Source of the DNA: UBA6522 sp965221035
GTDB taxonomy: Bacteria > Pseudomonadota > Gammaproteobacteria > Steroidobacterales > Rariloculaceae
NCBI GenBank assembly: GCA_965221035.1
Contig: OZ244860.1
Coordinates: forward strand, 3,100,001-3,164,000
Length of the DNA stretch: 64,000 bases
Reading direction: 5' to 3'
In this document: positions 43,776 through 51,057 of the stretch, in pieces
Numbering within the stretch: position 1 is the stretch's first letter
How the letters are laid out: each line of letters starts with the position of its first letter
Made by a program: the position numbers and the translations under genes
The notes under the pieces: model-generated
What the model saw: the letters and a program-made list of their open reading frames with translations, nothing else
Told to the model about the DNA's origin: nothing
The model's database searches: none

Positions 43776-46207
43776 CCGATTTCGAGCGCCACGTGCTGAC
43801 CGTGCGAGCGGATGGCCGGTTGCACCGGTTCGCCGCCGCCGAGTTGCCCTTGCTGATCGGTGGGGGGGCGGAGTGCGACATTCGACTGCGGGGAGTCGCC
43901 GGTTCGCTGCAGATCGGAATGTTGGACGGCGCTTTTTTCGTGCAGCCGGGAAAGGAGACTCGCGGACTGCGGCTGGACGGCGAATTGGTGACCGGTTCCC
44001 GGTGGCTTCAGGATGGCCAGACGGTGGCGCTGGATACCGCGAGGGTCCGATGCCGCCGCAAGGACGAACTGCTGGAGCTCACCATCGAAGGCCAGCTCAC
44101 CGGCGGCGACACGGCACCGCCGGATCTTGATGAGTTGGCACGGGAAATGGGCGAAGCCGACGAGGTGGCGGTGGAACCCATCGCGTTTCGCCCGGACGCG
44201 GGCGAATCGGCGCGTGCCCCCGACTCCGGACCGGGCCGGACCAGGATCATCGTGGGCGCGGCGTTCGGGGCGTTGCTGCTGCTGGGTTGGTTCGCTTTCA
44301 CCGCGAAGTCCGTGCAGCTGGTGACAGTGCCGCAGGCGGACGAAGTCGCCTTGCCGGGCACGGTGTTCAAGTTTCGCATCGGCGACCGGCACCTGCTGCG
44401 GTCCGGCTCCCATCGCGTGGTCGCGCAGCGGGAAGGCTACCATCCTCTGGACACGTTCATCGACGTCGGCCAGTCACCCGCGCAGACCGTGGAACTCGAA
44501 TTGACCAAGCTGCCGGGCATCATCACCTTTGCCGCCGAGCCCGACGTCGCGGCGGACGTGCGGGTGGACGGCGTATCCATCGGTACGGCGCCGCTGGTCG
44601 ACGTGGAGGTGGAACCGGGCAGGCACCAGGTGGAATTCGTGGCTGACCGCTACCTGGCTGAAATACAGGAGCTGGAGGTGACGGGGGAGGGACAGCGCCA
44701 GCGGCTTTCGGTCCGACTGACCCCCAATTGGGCGCCCGTCAGCCTGACCAGCCGGCCGGAGGGCGCCCAGGTGTTCGTGGACGGCATTCCGAATGGAACC
44801 ACTCCGGCGGAACTGGAGGTGGAGGCCGGAGAACGGCTGCTGGAGTTGCGGCTCACGGGCCATAACGCGTGGCGGGAGGCGGTCACCGTGCTCGCCGACC
44901 AGCCCCTGGTGCTGCCGGAGGTCGCCATGGTCGAGGCCGATGGCCGCGTCGAGTTGGTGACCGACCCGTCCGGCGCGACCGTCAGCGTGAACGGGGAATT
45001 CCAGGGATCGACCCCCCTGACCCTGCGGCTGCGCCCGGGACGCGCCCACTCCGTCGCGGTGTCCAGCCCGGGATACGAGACGGTGACCCGGGAGCTCTCG
45101 GTGGCGGCGGACAGCGGCCGGCGACTGGAGATCACGCTGGTCGGTCAGTTCGGCGTCGTCGAGGTGATGAGTGACCCTCCGGCCGCGGAGATCTATGTCG
45201 ACGGCGAATTCACAGGCGTCGCCCCGAGGCAGCTCAACCTGCTCGCCGTGCCCCACGAACTGGAAGTCAGGCTCGAAGGGCACGCCCCGCAGACGACCAC
45301 CGTCACGCCGCGCACCGGATTTCCCCAGCGTTGGGACGTGGCCCTGGTTGCCCGGAATACGGAGACCGGTGCCGGGTATGCGCAAATCGTCACTACCAGC
45401 CTTGGCCAGGAGCTGCGCCTGGTGCCGCCGGGCGAGTTCACCATGGGATCGTCGCGCCGCGAACAGGGCCGCCGGTCCAACGAGGCGTTGCGCGCCGTCA
45501 GACTTGCCGAAGCGTATTACCTTGGCGCCAGGGAAGTCAGCAACGCGGAGTTCCGGCAGTTCGACCCTGAACACGATTCGGGCTCGTTTGCCGGCGAATC
45601 GCTCGACGGTGACGAGCAACCGGCCGTGCGTCTCGGCTGGGAGCAGGCGGCGCAGTTCATGAACTGGTTGAGCATCCGGGACTCGCTTCAACCTGTCTAC
45701 GAGGAGGCCGACGGGACCTGGGTGCCGGTCCGGCCGTTGCGCAACGGCTACCGGCTTCCAACCGAAGCCGAATGGGCCTGGGCGGCGCGCTTCGCCAGCC
45801 GCGAAGAGCCGATGATCTTTGCCTGGGGGTCGGAATTGCCTCCGCCCGACCGGGTCGGCAACTACGCCGACATCTCCGCCAGGCAGTTGCTGCCGACGAC
45901 ACTGGTGACCTATAACGACGGCTACAGCGTATCGGCACCGTCAGGGAGCTTTCCGGCCAACCCGCTGGGGATCTTCGATCTCGGCGGGAACGTCTCGGAA
46001 TGGGTTCAGGACTACTATGAAGTCGGTCGGACCGACACCGAAACGGTGGTGGAGGATCCGCTCGGGCCCGTCACCGGGCGCTTCCGGGTGGTCAGGGGAC
46101 CCAACTGGCGCGGTGCGACGGTCACCGACCTGCGCATGGCGTCAAGGAATTTCAGCGCCGAAGGCGGCGAGTGGATCGGTTTCAGGATCGCGCGGAACCT
46201 GGAATGA
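43772..46207 (+). CDS. FHA-like / TM / PEGA-repeat / FGE-sulfatase (SUMF1-type) protein
   Basis: An 811-residue protein. Residues 1-105 resemble a divergent FHA domain (LLIGGGAECDIRL, GRLHRFAAAELP). A Pro/Asp-rich linker leads to a transmembrane helix (about 158-178, IIVGAAFGALLLLGWFAF). Four PEGA-type beta repeats follow (DVRVDGVSIGTAPLVDVEVE, GAQVFVDGIPNGTTPAELEV, GATVSVNGEFQGSTPLTLRL, AAEIYVDGEFTGVAPRQLNL). The C-terminal 250 residues are an FGE-sulfatase domain: LRLVPPGEFTMGSSRREQGR, YYLGAREVSNAEFRQF, YRLPTEAEWAWAARF, GIFDLGGNVSEWVQDYY and GFRIARN. Such domains are often non-enzymatic binding modules when fused to PEGA. Topology puts FHA in the cytosol and the rest in the periplasm, so the protein can carry a phospho-signal outward. 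Confidence 0.88.
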   Translation: MTDFERHVLTVRADGRLHRFAAAELPLLIGGGAECDIRLRGVAGSLQIGMLDGAFFVQPGKETRGLRLDGELVTGSRWLQDGQTVALDTARVRCRRKDELLELTIEGQLTGGDTAPPDLDELAREMGEADEVAVEPIAFRPDAGESARAPDSGPGRTRIIVGAAFGALLLLGWFAFTAKSVQLVTVPQADEVALPGTVFKFRIGDRHLLRSGSHRVVAQREGYHPLDTFIDVGQSPAQTVELELTKLPGIITFAAEPDVAADVRVDGVSIGTAPLVDVEVEPGRHQVEFVADRYLAEIQELEVTGEGQRQRLSVRLTPNWAPVSLTSRPEGAQVFVDGIPNGTTPAELEVEAGERLLELRLTGHNAWREAVTVLADQPLVLPEVAMVEADGRVELVTDPSGATVSVNGEFQGSTPLTLRLRPGRAHSVAVSSPGYETVTRELSVAADSGRRLEITLVGQFGVVEVMSDPPAAEIYVDGEFTGVAPRQLNLLAVPHELEVRLEGHAPQTTTVTPRTGFPQRWDVALVARNTETGAGYAQIVTTSLGQELRLVPPGEFTMGSSRREQGRRSNEALRAVRLAEAYYLGAREVSNAEFRQFDPEHDSGSFAGESLDGDEQPAVRLGWEQAAQFMNWLSIRDSLQPVYEEADGTWVPVRPLRNGYRLPTEAEWAWAARFASREEPMIFAWGSELPPPDRVGNYADISARQLLPTTLVTYNDGYSVSAPSGSFPANPLGIFDLGGNVSEWVQDYYEVGRTDTETVVEDPLGPVTGRFRVVRGPNWRGATVTDLRMASRNFSAEGGEWIGFRIARNLE

Positions 46208-46266
46208 TTCGGGCGGGGCATGGTCAAATGTGTTTTGACGGTCAATCGTTCAACCGCGGAGGTGGC

Positions 46267-46599
46267 ATGATGACTGCGCTGCGAAGGATCTGGATCATCG
46301 GACTGCTGGGGATGTGGGCATCCGCCGGCTGGGCGCAGGAGGCTGCGGAGGAAAACGCTGCCGGTGCGGAGGCGCGGCCGGAGGCCGCGGTCGGGGGTGG
46401 AGCAGCCGAGGCTCAGACAGCCGCGGAACCCGAGACCGGGTTGCAACCCCAGGGCACGGTGGAAGCGGGCGCGACGGAGACCGGCGCGGCCGACCCGGAT
46501 GCGGCACTGCCGGAAATAGCGCCTCTGGATGAACTCTTTGTTCCGAGCCTTGGTATCCGAGCGGATGAACCATGGGACGATATGCCCGTTGACTTCTAA
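46267..46599 (+). CDS. Small exported Ala/Glu-rich protein
   Basis: Start at ATG 46267 (or the adjacent 46270), right after GGAGGTGG; 110 residues. A signal peptide ends SAGWAQ. The mature part is low-complexity Ala/Glu/Gly/Thr (EAAEENAAGAEARPEAAVGG) and finishes with a more ordered tail: PEIAPLDELFVPSLGIRADE through PWDDMPVDF. The tail may be a docking peptide. It sits 59 bp after the FGE-sulfatase gene and 17 bp before the TolQ-like gene. No homologue recognised. Confidence 0.72.
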   Translation: MMTALRRIWIIGLLGMWASAGWAQEAAEENAAGAEARPEAAVGGGAAEAQTAAEPETGLQPQGTVEAGATETGAADPDAALPEIAPLDELFVPSLGIRADEPWDDMPVDF

Positions 46600-46616
46600 T
46601 TTATTGCAGGATTTTG

Positions 46617-47435
46617 ATGAAACGAATTATTTCCGGTGAGTTTCTATACCAAGTATTCACGCTGATCATCTCGATCATCGTCGTCCACGCCGTGTATGTG
46701 ACGCTCATTCGTCCGCAGGCCAACGCGATTATGGCTGATCAGGCCATGAGGATCGAACTGGCGCAGGAGCGAGAAGAGACCTACACCCCCGAGCGCTCAA
46801 TTTATGTTGTCATTCGCGATTTCGAGCAGGAAGCCTGTATTGTGCTAATGCTCTGGGCATTCGCGATCATGGGTCTTAAGGCCTTCAAGACCGTTCGTGA
46901 ACGCGCACTGCTTCAGGAAGAGATGGTGCCTGTTCCTGAGGGGGTGCGCATCCTGCCGGAAGACACCCGAGAGTACGCCCGCAATATTCAATCCCTACCG
47001 GAGCACGTACGCGGGATGCTATTGCCACGGGTCATACTTTCATCTTTGGAACGATTCGGATCAACCCGGAACGTTCAGGATGTTTCTTCGGTGGCGAATA
47101 CGCTGTGTGAATCGGAGGGAGAGCGTTTGGAGTCGGAGCTCTCCATGATTCGATACATCGCTTGGACCATCCCTTCAGTGGGTTTCATCGGAACGGTCCG
47201 AGGTATCGGCCAAGCCCTCAGCCAAGCACATCTCGCCGTTGAGGGCGACATCACCGCCATTACCGATAGCTTGGGTACGGCTTTCAATAGCACATTCATT
47301 GCGTTGTTGATTTCCATAGTGGTCATGTTCTTGGTGCATCAGCTACAGCTTCTTCAGGAGCGCCAAGTCTTTGAAACTCAAACGTATATCGATCACAGAC
47401 TCATAAGGCACATGCAGGCGCGGAGCAAGATCTGA
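46617..47435 (+). CDS. TolQ/ExbB/MotA-family proton-channel protein
   Basis: The start at ATG 46617 gives 272 residues. Hydrophobic segments: about 9-30 (FLYQVFTLIISIIVVHAVYV), 73-92 (ACIVLMLWAFAIMGLKAF), 178-200 and 220-242. The last two hold the family core: YIAWTIPSVGFIGTVRGIGQ (compare P-x-x-G-x-x-G-T-V in TolQ) and LGTAFNSTFIALLISIVVM. In TolQ, ExbB and MotA these helices line a pentamer around a two-helix TolR/ExbD/MotB pair. No ordinary TolR or ExbD gene is here, but the two vWA proteins downstream have ExbD-like N-terminal segments. Codon use appears less GC-rich than in the genes before 46.2 kb. Confidence 0.9.
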   Translation: MKRIISGEFLYQVFTLIISIIVVHAVYVTLIRPQANAIMADQAMRIELAQEREETYTPERSIYVVIRDFEQEACIVLMLWAFAIMGLKAFKTVRERALLQEEMVPVPEGVRILPEDTREYARNIQSLPEHVRGMLLPRVILSSLERFGSTRNVQDVSSVANTLCESEGERLESELSMIRYIAWTIPSVGFIGTVRGIGQALSQAHLAVEGDITAITDSLGTAFNSTFIALLISIVVMFLVHQLQLLQERQVFETQTYIDHRLIRHMQARSKI

Positions 47436-47469
47436 GGGCCGCACAATCCGAATTTGTAAGCGCTAAACA

Positions 47470-48870
47470 GTGAACACGCTGACAATAGAAATTAACGATG
47501 CAGAACTGACCGTTGCCGATGGTTCCGGAGTGCTGACTGTTGAGCCCGGATACGCTACAGTCAACCGGGGAAAGTTCCTAATCGGTGACGCCGCCTACGC
47601 CCAGGCGCGCCTGCGCCCCCGGCAGACGAGCAGCCGGTTTTGGGAGAACTTGAGCCTTGATCCCGGAAGCGCAGGAGTCGAAGGGGTCGGTAGCGCGGCC
47701 GAACTCGCTTTCAGGCAGCTGGAGGCCCTTTGGAATCGGTTCGGCGGTGTTGACCGGGATGCTGTACTTATAGTTCCGGGCTACTACACGCAAGCGCAGT
47801 TGGGCTTGCTGCTAGGCATGGTCCAGGAGTGCGGCATGCCGGTTCGGGCAATGGTCAACGCAGCTGCGGCGGCCGCTTGTGCACACCCATGGCCCGGGCG
47901 CCATTTGGTCCATTTGGATATTCATTTGCACCGGTTTTCGGCAACCGGGTTCGAGCAAGGAGATGGCGTATCCCCCGAGCCGGACGAGGCGCTGAACGGC
48001 GTCGGTCTGGTTTCGCTGATGGATCTGTGGGCGAAGCGCATAGCGGAAACATTCATTTCGCAGACTCGGTTCGACCCGTTTCACCGCGCCGATTCGGAGC
48101 AAATGGTTTATGGCCGCCTCCCGGAGTCGCTTGCGGCACTTAGTGACGAAGAGGAAATCGAGTTTGGACTGACTGTCGATGGAAGAGAGCGCGTCATCCT
48201 ATTGAATCGCGAGCAGTTGCTCGGTGCCTCTGCCCGTGCTTGGCGTGCTGTTGTTCAATTTGTTGCGCAGCAACGCGAGGCGGGCACAAGTCTGACTCTG
48301 CTGATTTCTCACCGTGTCGGTCGCCTGCCTGGTCTGGCATTAGAGTTCAACCGTCTGGACGATGCCCGGATCGTGCCTCTTTCTCGCGACGCTGCCATCA
48401 TGGGGGCTCTTGCAAGCGTAAAGGAAACTCATCCGGGCACCGGACCGGTCAAGCTGCTGAAGCGGCTGCCATGGAGGTCGGTCCATGAGCAAGACACGAC
48501 CGAGCCCGCAGCGGAGGTCGGTTTCGCGCAGGAGCCGATCCCTGATGTCGGTGCCGGTGCAACTCACTTAGTGCACCGCGGCGTCGCCCTCCGGGTCGGT
48601 CAGTCCGCGTTGCACATCGGTAGAGAAAGTATGAATGGGCACCGCACCATACTTATTGATGGGCGGCACCAAGCTGTCTCCAGATCCCACTGTGAGGTCG
48701 TGCGCCGGGATGGGGAAATGCGCTTGAAGGACCGCAGCCGCTTCGGAACGTTTGTCAACGAGAAACGCGTCCGGGGTGAGACGGTGCTGCTCCCGGCAGA
48801 TATCATTCGCGTGGGTTCCCCCGGGGAAGAACTGCAGGTCATTGCAGTGGAGACGCAAGATGGCCCGTAA
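47470..48870 (+). CDS. Actin/Hsp70-like protein with a C-terminal FHA domain
   Basis: A 466-residue cytosolic protein, GTG start. Residues 1-330 look like a degenerate actin/Hsp70-type ATPase: TLTIEINDAELTVADGSGVL, VNRGKFLIGDAAYAQARL, DAVLIVPGYYTQAQLGLLLG, MVNAAAAAACAHPWPG, HLVHLDIHLHRFSATGFEQG. The order (strand, phosphate loop, connecting motif, second strand) is right, but phosphate-loop Gly/Thr residues are not clearly kept. Residues 375-460 are an FHA domain with the core set GR (HIGRESMNGH), SxxH (VSRSHCEVV) and NG-like N (GTFVNEKRV), so phosphothreonine binding is plausible. A partner for the operon kinase. Its stop lies inside the start of the next gene (11-bp overlap). Confidence 0.82.
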   Translation: MNTLTIEINDAELTVADGSGVLTVEPGYATVNRGKFLIGDAAYAQARLRPRQTSSRFWENLSLDPGSAGVEGVGSAAELAFRQLEALWNRFGGVDRDAVLIVPGYYTQAQLGLLLGMVQECGMPVRAMVNAAAAAACAHPWPGRHLVHLDIHLHRFSATGFEQGDGVSPEPDEALNGVGLVSLMDLWAKRIAETFISQTRFDPFHRADSEQMVYGRLPESLAALSDEEEIEFGLTVDGRERVILLNREQLLGASARAWRAVVQFVAQQREAGTSLTLLISHRVGRLPGLALEFNRLDDARIVPLSRDAAIMGALASVKETHPGTGPVKLLKRLPWRSVHEQDTTEPAAEVGFAQEPIPDVGAGATHLVHRGVALRVGQSALHIGRESMNGHRTILIDGRHQAVSRSHCEVVRRDGEMRLKDRSRFGTFVNEKRVRGETVLLPADIIRVGSPGEELQVIAVETQDGP

Positions 48871-49948
48871 GCCGATGAACGTATTTTCGCTTTCCCTCTT
48901 GGATGCCATGACCTGCGGGCTGGGAGCGGTGATCTTGGTATTCACTACATTGAGCACCAATCTCAGCTTGCAACGGCAAGAGGCTCTAGTGGATGTAAGC
49001 AGCGAAGTTGATCGCATTGAGCTCAAGGTCGAGATTGGCGAGAGGCAACTCTTGGGATTGAAGGAAGTCTTGGCGTTATTGATCGACCAATGGTCCCACC
49101 TCAAGGACCGGCGCGAGCAGGTCGTGACAGAGATTCGGAGTATTGGGGAGGAGGCTGACGCAATAGACGCGGAGCGGTCCGAGCGGGAGGAGGATATCGC
49201 GCGGTTACGTGCTGAACTCGAGGAATTGGAGGCCGAGAACGAACGATTGGCCGAAGACCAAGAAGCGCTGATTGCGGGCAATCGGCTACGAAGCTTTGTT
49301 GGCGACGGCAACCGTCAATACCTCACGGGACTGCGGATGGGCGGCGAGCGTGTGGTCATACTTGTAGATGCCTCAACCAGCATGTTGGCTCGAACAGTGG
49401 TTAACATTTACCGGCGCCGCAACATGGAAGATGAGCAACAACTCAGTTCGTCCAAGTGGCGCCAAGTTGTAAATACTGTTGACTGGTTGACCACGCAGAT
49501 TCAGCCGGGAACCCAGATCCAGATCTTTGCCTTCAACGATGCCGCTTGGACACTGCTGGAAGGAGATGGGACGCAGTGGCACACGGTTATCGACGGTAGT
49601 CTGCTCGACGAAGCGGTTTCTAGGCTGGCTGAGACAGTGCCGCAGGGACCAACCAGCCTCCACGCCGCTTTTGCCGCCATGCGCCCATTGGATCCTAGGC
49701 CCGACAACATCTATCTGCTGGTCGACGGATTGCCCACCATGGGCGAAGTCCCGCCCAACCGGCCAGCGGTGACCGGAGAGGAAAGAATGCGGCACTTCGA
49801 TCGAGCCAGGCGGGCGCTGCCGTTCAACGTCCCCGTTAACACCATCCTTTATGCGATGGAAGGCGACCCCGCTGCCGCTCCTGCTTACTGGCTATTGGCG
49901 CTTGATACGGGCGGATCCATGATGGCGCCCTCGGAGGATTGGCCATGA
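48860..49948 (+). CDS. Membrane-anchored vWA protein with ExbD/TolR-like N-terminal segment (A)
   Basis: ATG 48860, overlapping the previous gene by 11 bp; 362 residues. The N-terminus KPMNVFSLSLLDAMTCGLGA continues as a single transmembrane helix (about 12-34) with Asp15 near its start, as in ExbD and TolR (F-x-D-V...). Residues 55-135 are a heptad-rich coiled coil (ARLRAELEELEAENERLAED). The vWA domain follows, with MIDAS VDASTSM (Asp170, Ser172, Ser174), FAFNDAAW, a Thr in GPTSLHAAF, and LVDGLPTMGE. Single-pass topology places the vWA in the periplasm. Stop overlaps the next ATG. Confidence 0.87.
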   Translation: MARKPMNVFSLSLLDAMTCGLGAVILVFTTLSTNLSLQRQEALVDVSSEVDRIELKVEIGERQLLGLKEVLALLIDQWSHLKDRREQVVTEIRSIGEEADAIDAERSEREEDIARLRAELEELEAENERLAEDQEALIAGNRLRSFVGDGNRQYLTGLRMGGERVVILVDASTSMLARTVVNIYRRRNMEDEQQLSSSKWRQVVNTVDWLTTQIQPGTQIQIFAFNDAAWTLLEGDGTQWHTVIDGSLLDEAVSRLAETVPQGPTSLHAAFAAMRPLDPRPDNIYLLVDGLPTMGEVPPNRPAVTGEERMRHFDRARRALPFNVPVNTILYAMEGDPAAAPAYWLLALDTGGSMMAPSEDWP

Positions 49949-50952
49949 GCAAGGGTCGCAGCGAGATAGAAACTGGCAACCTGTCGTTTCTGGACGTCAT
50001 TTGCTGCGGTTTCGGTGCAATGGTTCTGATGTTGGTATTCGCCGTCATGTTTCATCCGACCAGTTTACAGGTGAGCAATATTGAAAAGCAGGGCCAGATT
50101 GTCGAGTTACAGCAGCGGCTCGAAGAGATTCTTGGCGAGACGGAGGAGGTGACGCTCCAGCATCGGGCTACCGTTGAGCAGGTGGACTTGGATGAGCTTG
50201 AAGTCACAGAACTTGAGGAGGAACTCGAACGCGTCCGCGCCGAATACTTGGCCTCACTTGATGAAGTCGAACAGACCCAGGAAATCCAGAACGAACTGGT
50301 GCTGGCCCGACAGCGTCTGACCGAAGAGATGCAGCGGCTGCTGGTCGACTACCGGCCCGATCCGGACGATTACATGGTGGGCGGCATCCCCGTGGACAGC
50401 GAGTACATCATCTTCATCATCGACACCTCGGGGAGCATGCAGCAATACGCCTGGCAGCGTGTTCAGCAGCAGGTTCGCGAGACGCTGGAAGTCTATCCGC
50501 AGGTCAGGGGGATCCAGGTCTTCAACGACATGGGCGACTACATGTTCCGGAGTTACCGCAACGAGTGGATCCCGGACACGCCGACGATTCGCGAATCGAT
50601 CATCGACGCGCTGCGCAACTGGCGGGTTTTCTCCAATTCAAGCCCCCGGGAAGGCATCCTGGAGGCGATCGACACGTTCTACGATCCGACCAAGAAGATC
50701 AGCCTGTACGTCTACAGCGACGATTTCTCGTCAGGGTCCATCGACGCGGTGGTTCGGGAAGTCGATCGCCGCAACCGGGTCACTGACGACGGCAGCCGGC
50801 GCGTGCGCATCCATGCCGTGGCGTTCCCCGTCTACTACGTGGCGTTTAACGGCCAGTTGGGAACCTCCGCCCGCTACGCGATCCTGATGCGTGAGCTGTG
50901 CCAGCGTAACGGCGGCACGTTCGTGGCGCTGCCGACGCTGCGGCGGGGGTAG
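49945..50952 (+). CDS. Membrane-anchored vWA protein with ExbD/TolR-like N-terminal segment (B)
   Basis: ATG 49945 overlaps the preceding stop (ATGA); 335 residues. Same plan as protein A: GNLSFLDVICCGFGAMVLML with Asp17 at the start of one transmembrane helix (about 15-37), a coiled coil (about 45-135: ELEVTELEEELERVRAEY), then a vWA with MIDAS IIDTSGSM (Asp160, Ser162, Ser164), IQVFNDMGD and LYVYSDDFSSGS. The shared Ser-x-x-Leu-Asp/Phe-Leu-Asp plus Cys-Gly-x-Gly-Ala sequence shows that A and B are paralogues and could form a heterodimer like the TolR/ExbD pair. Third-position GC seems to rise about midway (near 50.35 kb). Last gene of the operon. Confidence 0.87.
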   Translation: MSKGRSEIETGNLSFLDVICCGFGAMVLMLVFAVMFHPTSLQVSNIEKQGQIVELQQRLEEILGETEEVTLQHRATVEQVDLDELEVTELEEELERVRAEYLASLDEVEQTQEIQNELVLARQRLTEEMQRLLVDYRPDPDDYMVGGIPVDSEYIIFIIDTSGSMQQYAWQRVQQQVRETLEVYPQVRGIQVFNDMGDYMFRSYRNEWIPDTPTIRESIIDALRNWRVFSNSSPREGILEAIDTFYDPTKKISLYVYSDDFSSGSIDAVVREVDRRNRVTDDGSRRVRIHAVAFPVYYVAFNGQLGTSARYAILMRELCQRNGGTFVALPTLRRG

Positions 50953-51057
50953 GGGGAGCGGTCAGGCGGGTCGACCGATTCTGCGAGGAGGACTGCGACC
51001 CGGCGGAGCACTTCGTCCTGCTCCTTGGTCCGGCTCAGACGTAGCGCCACGTTGCCG

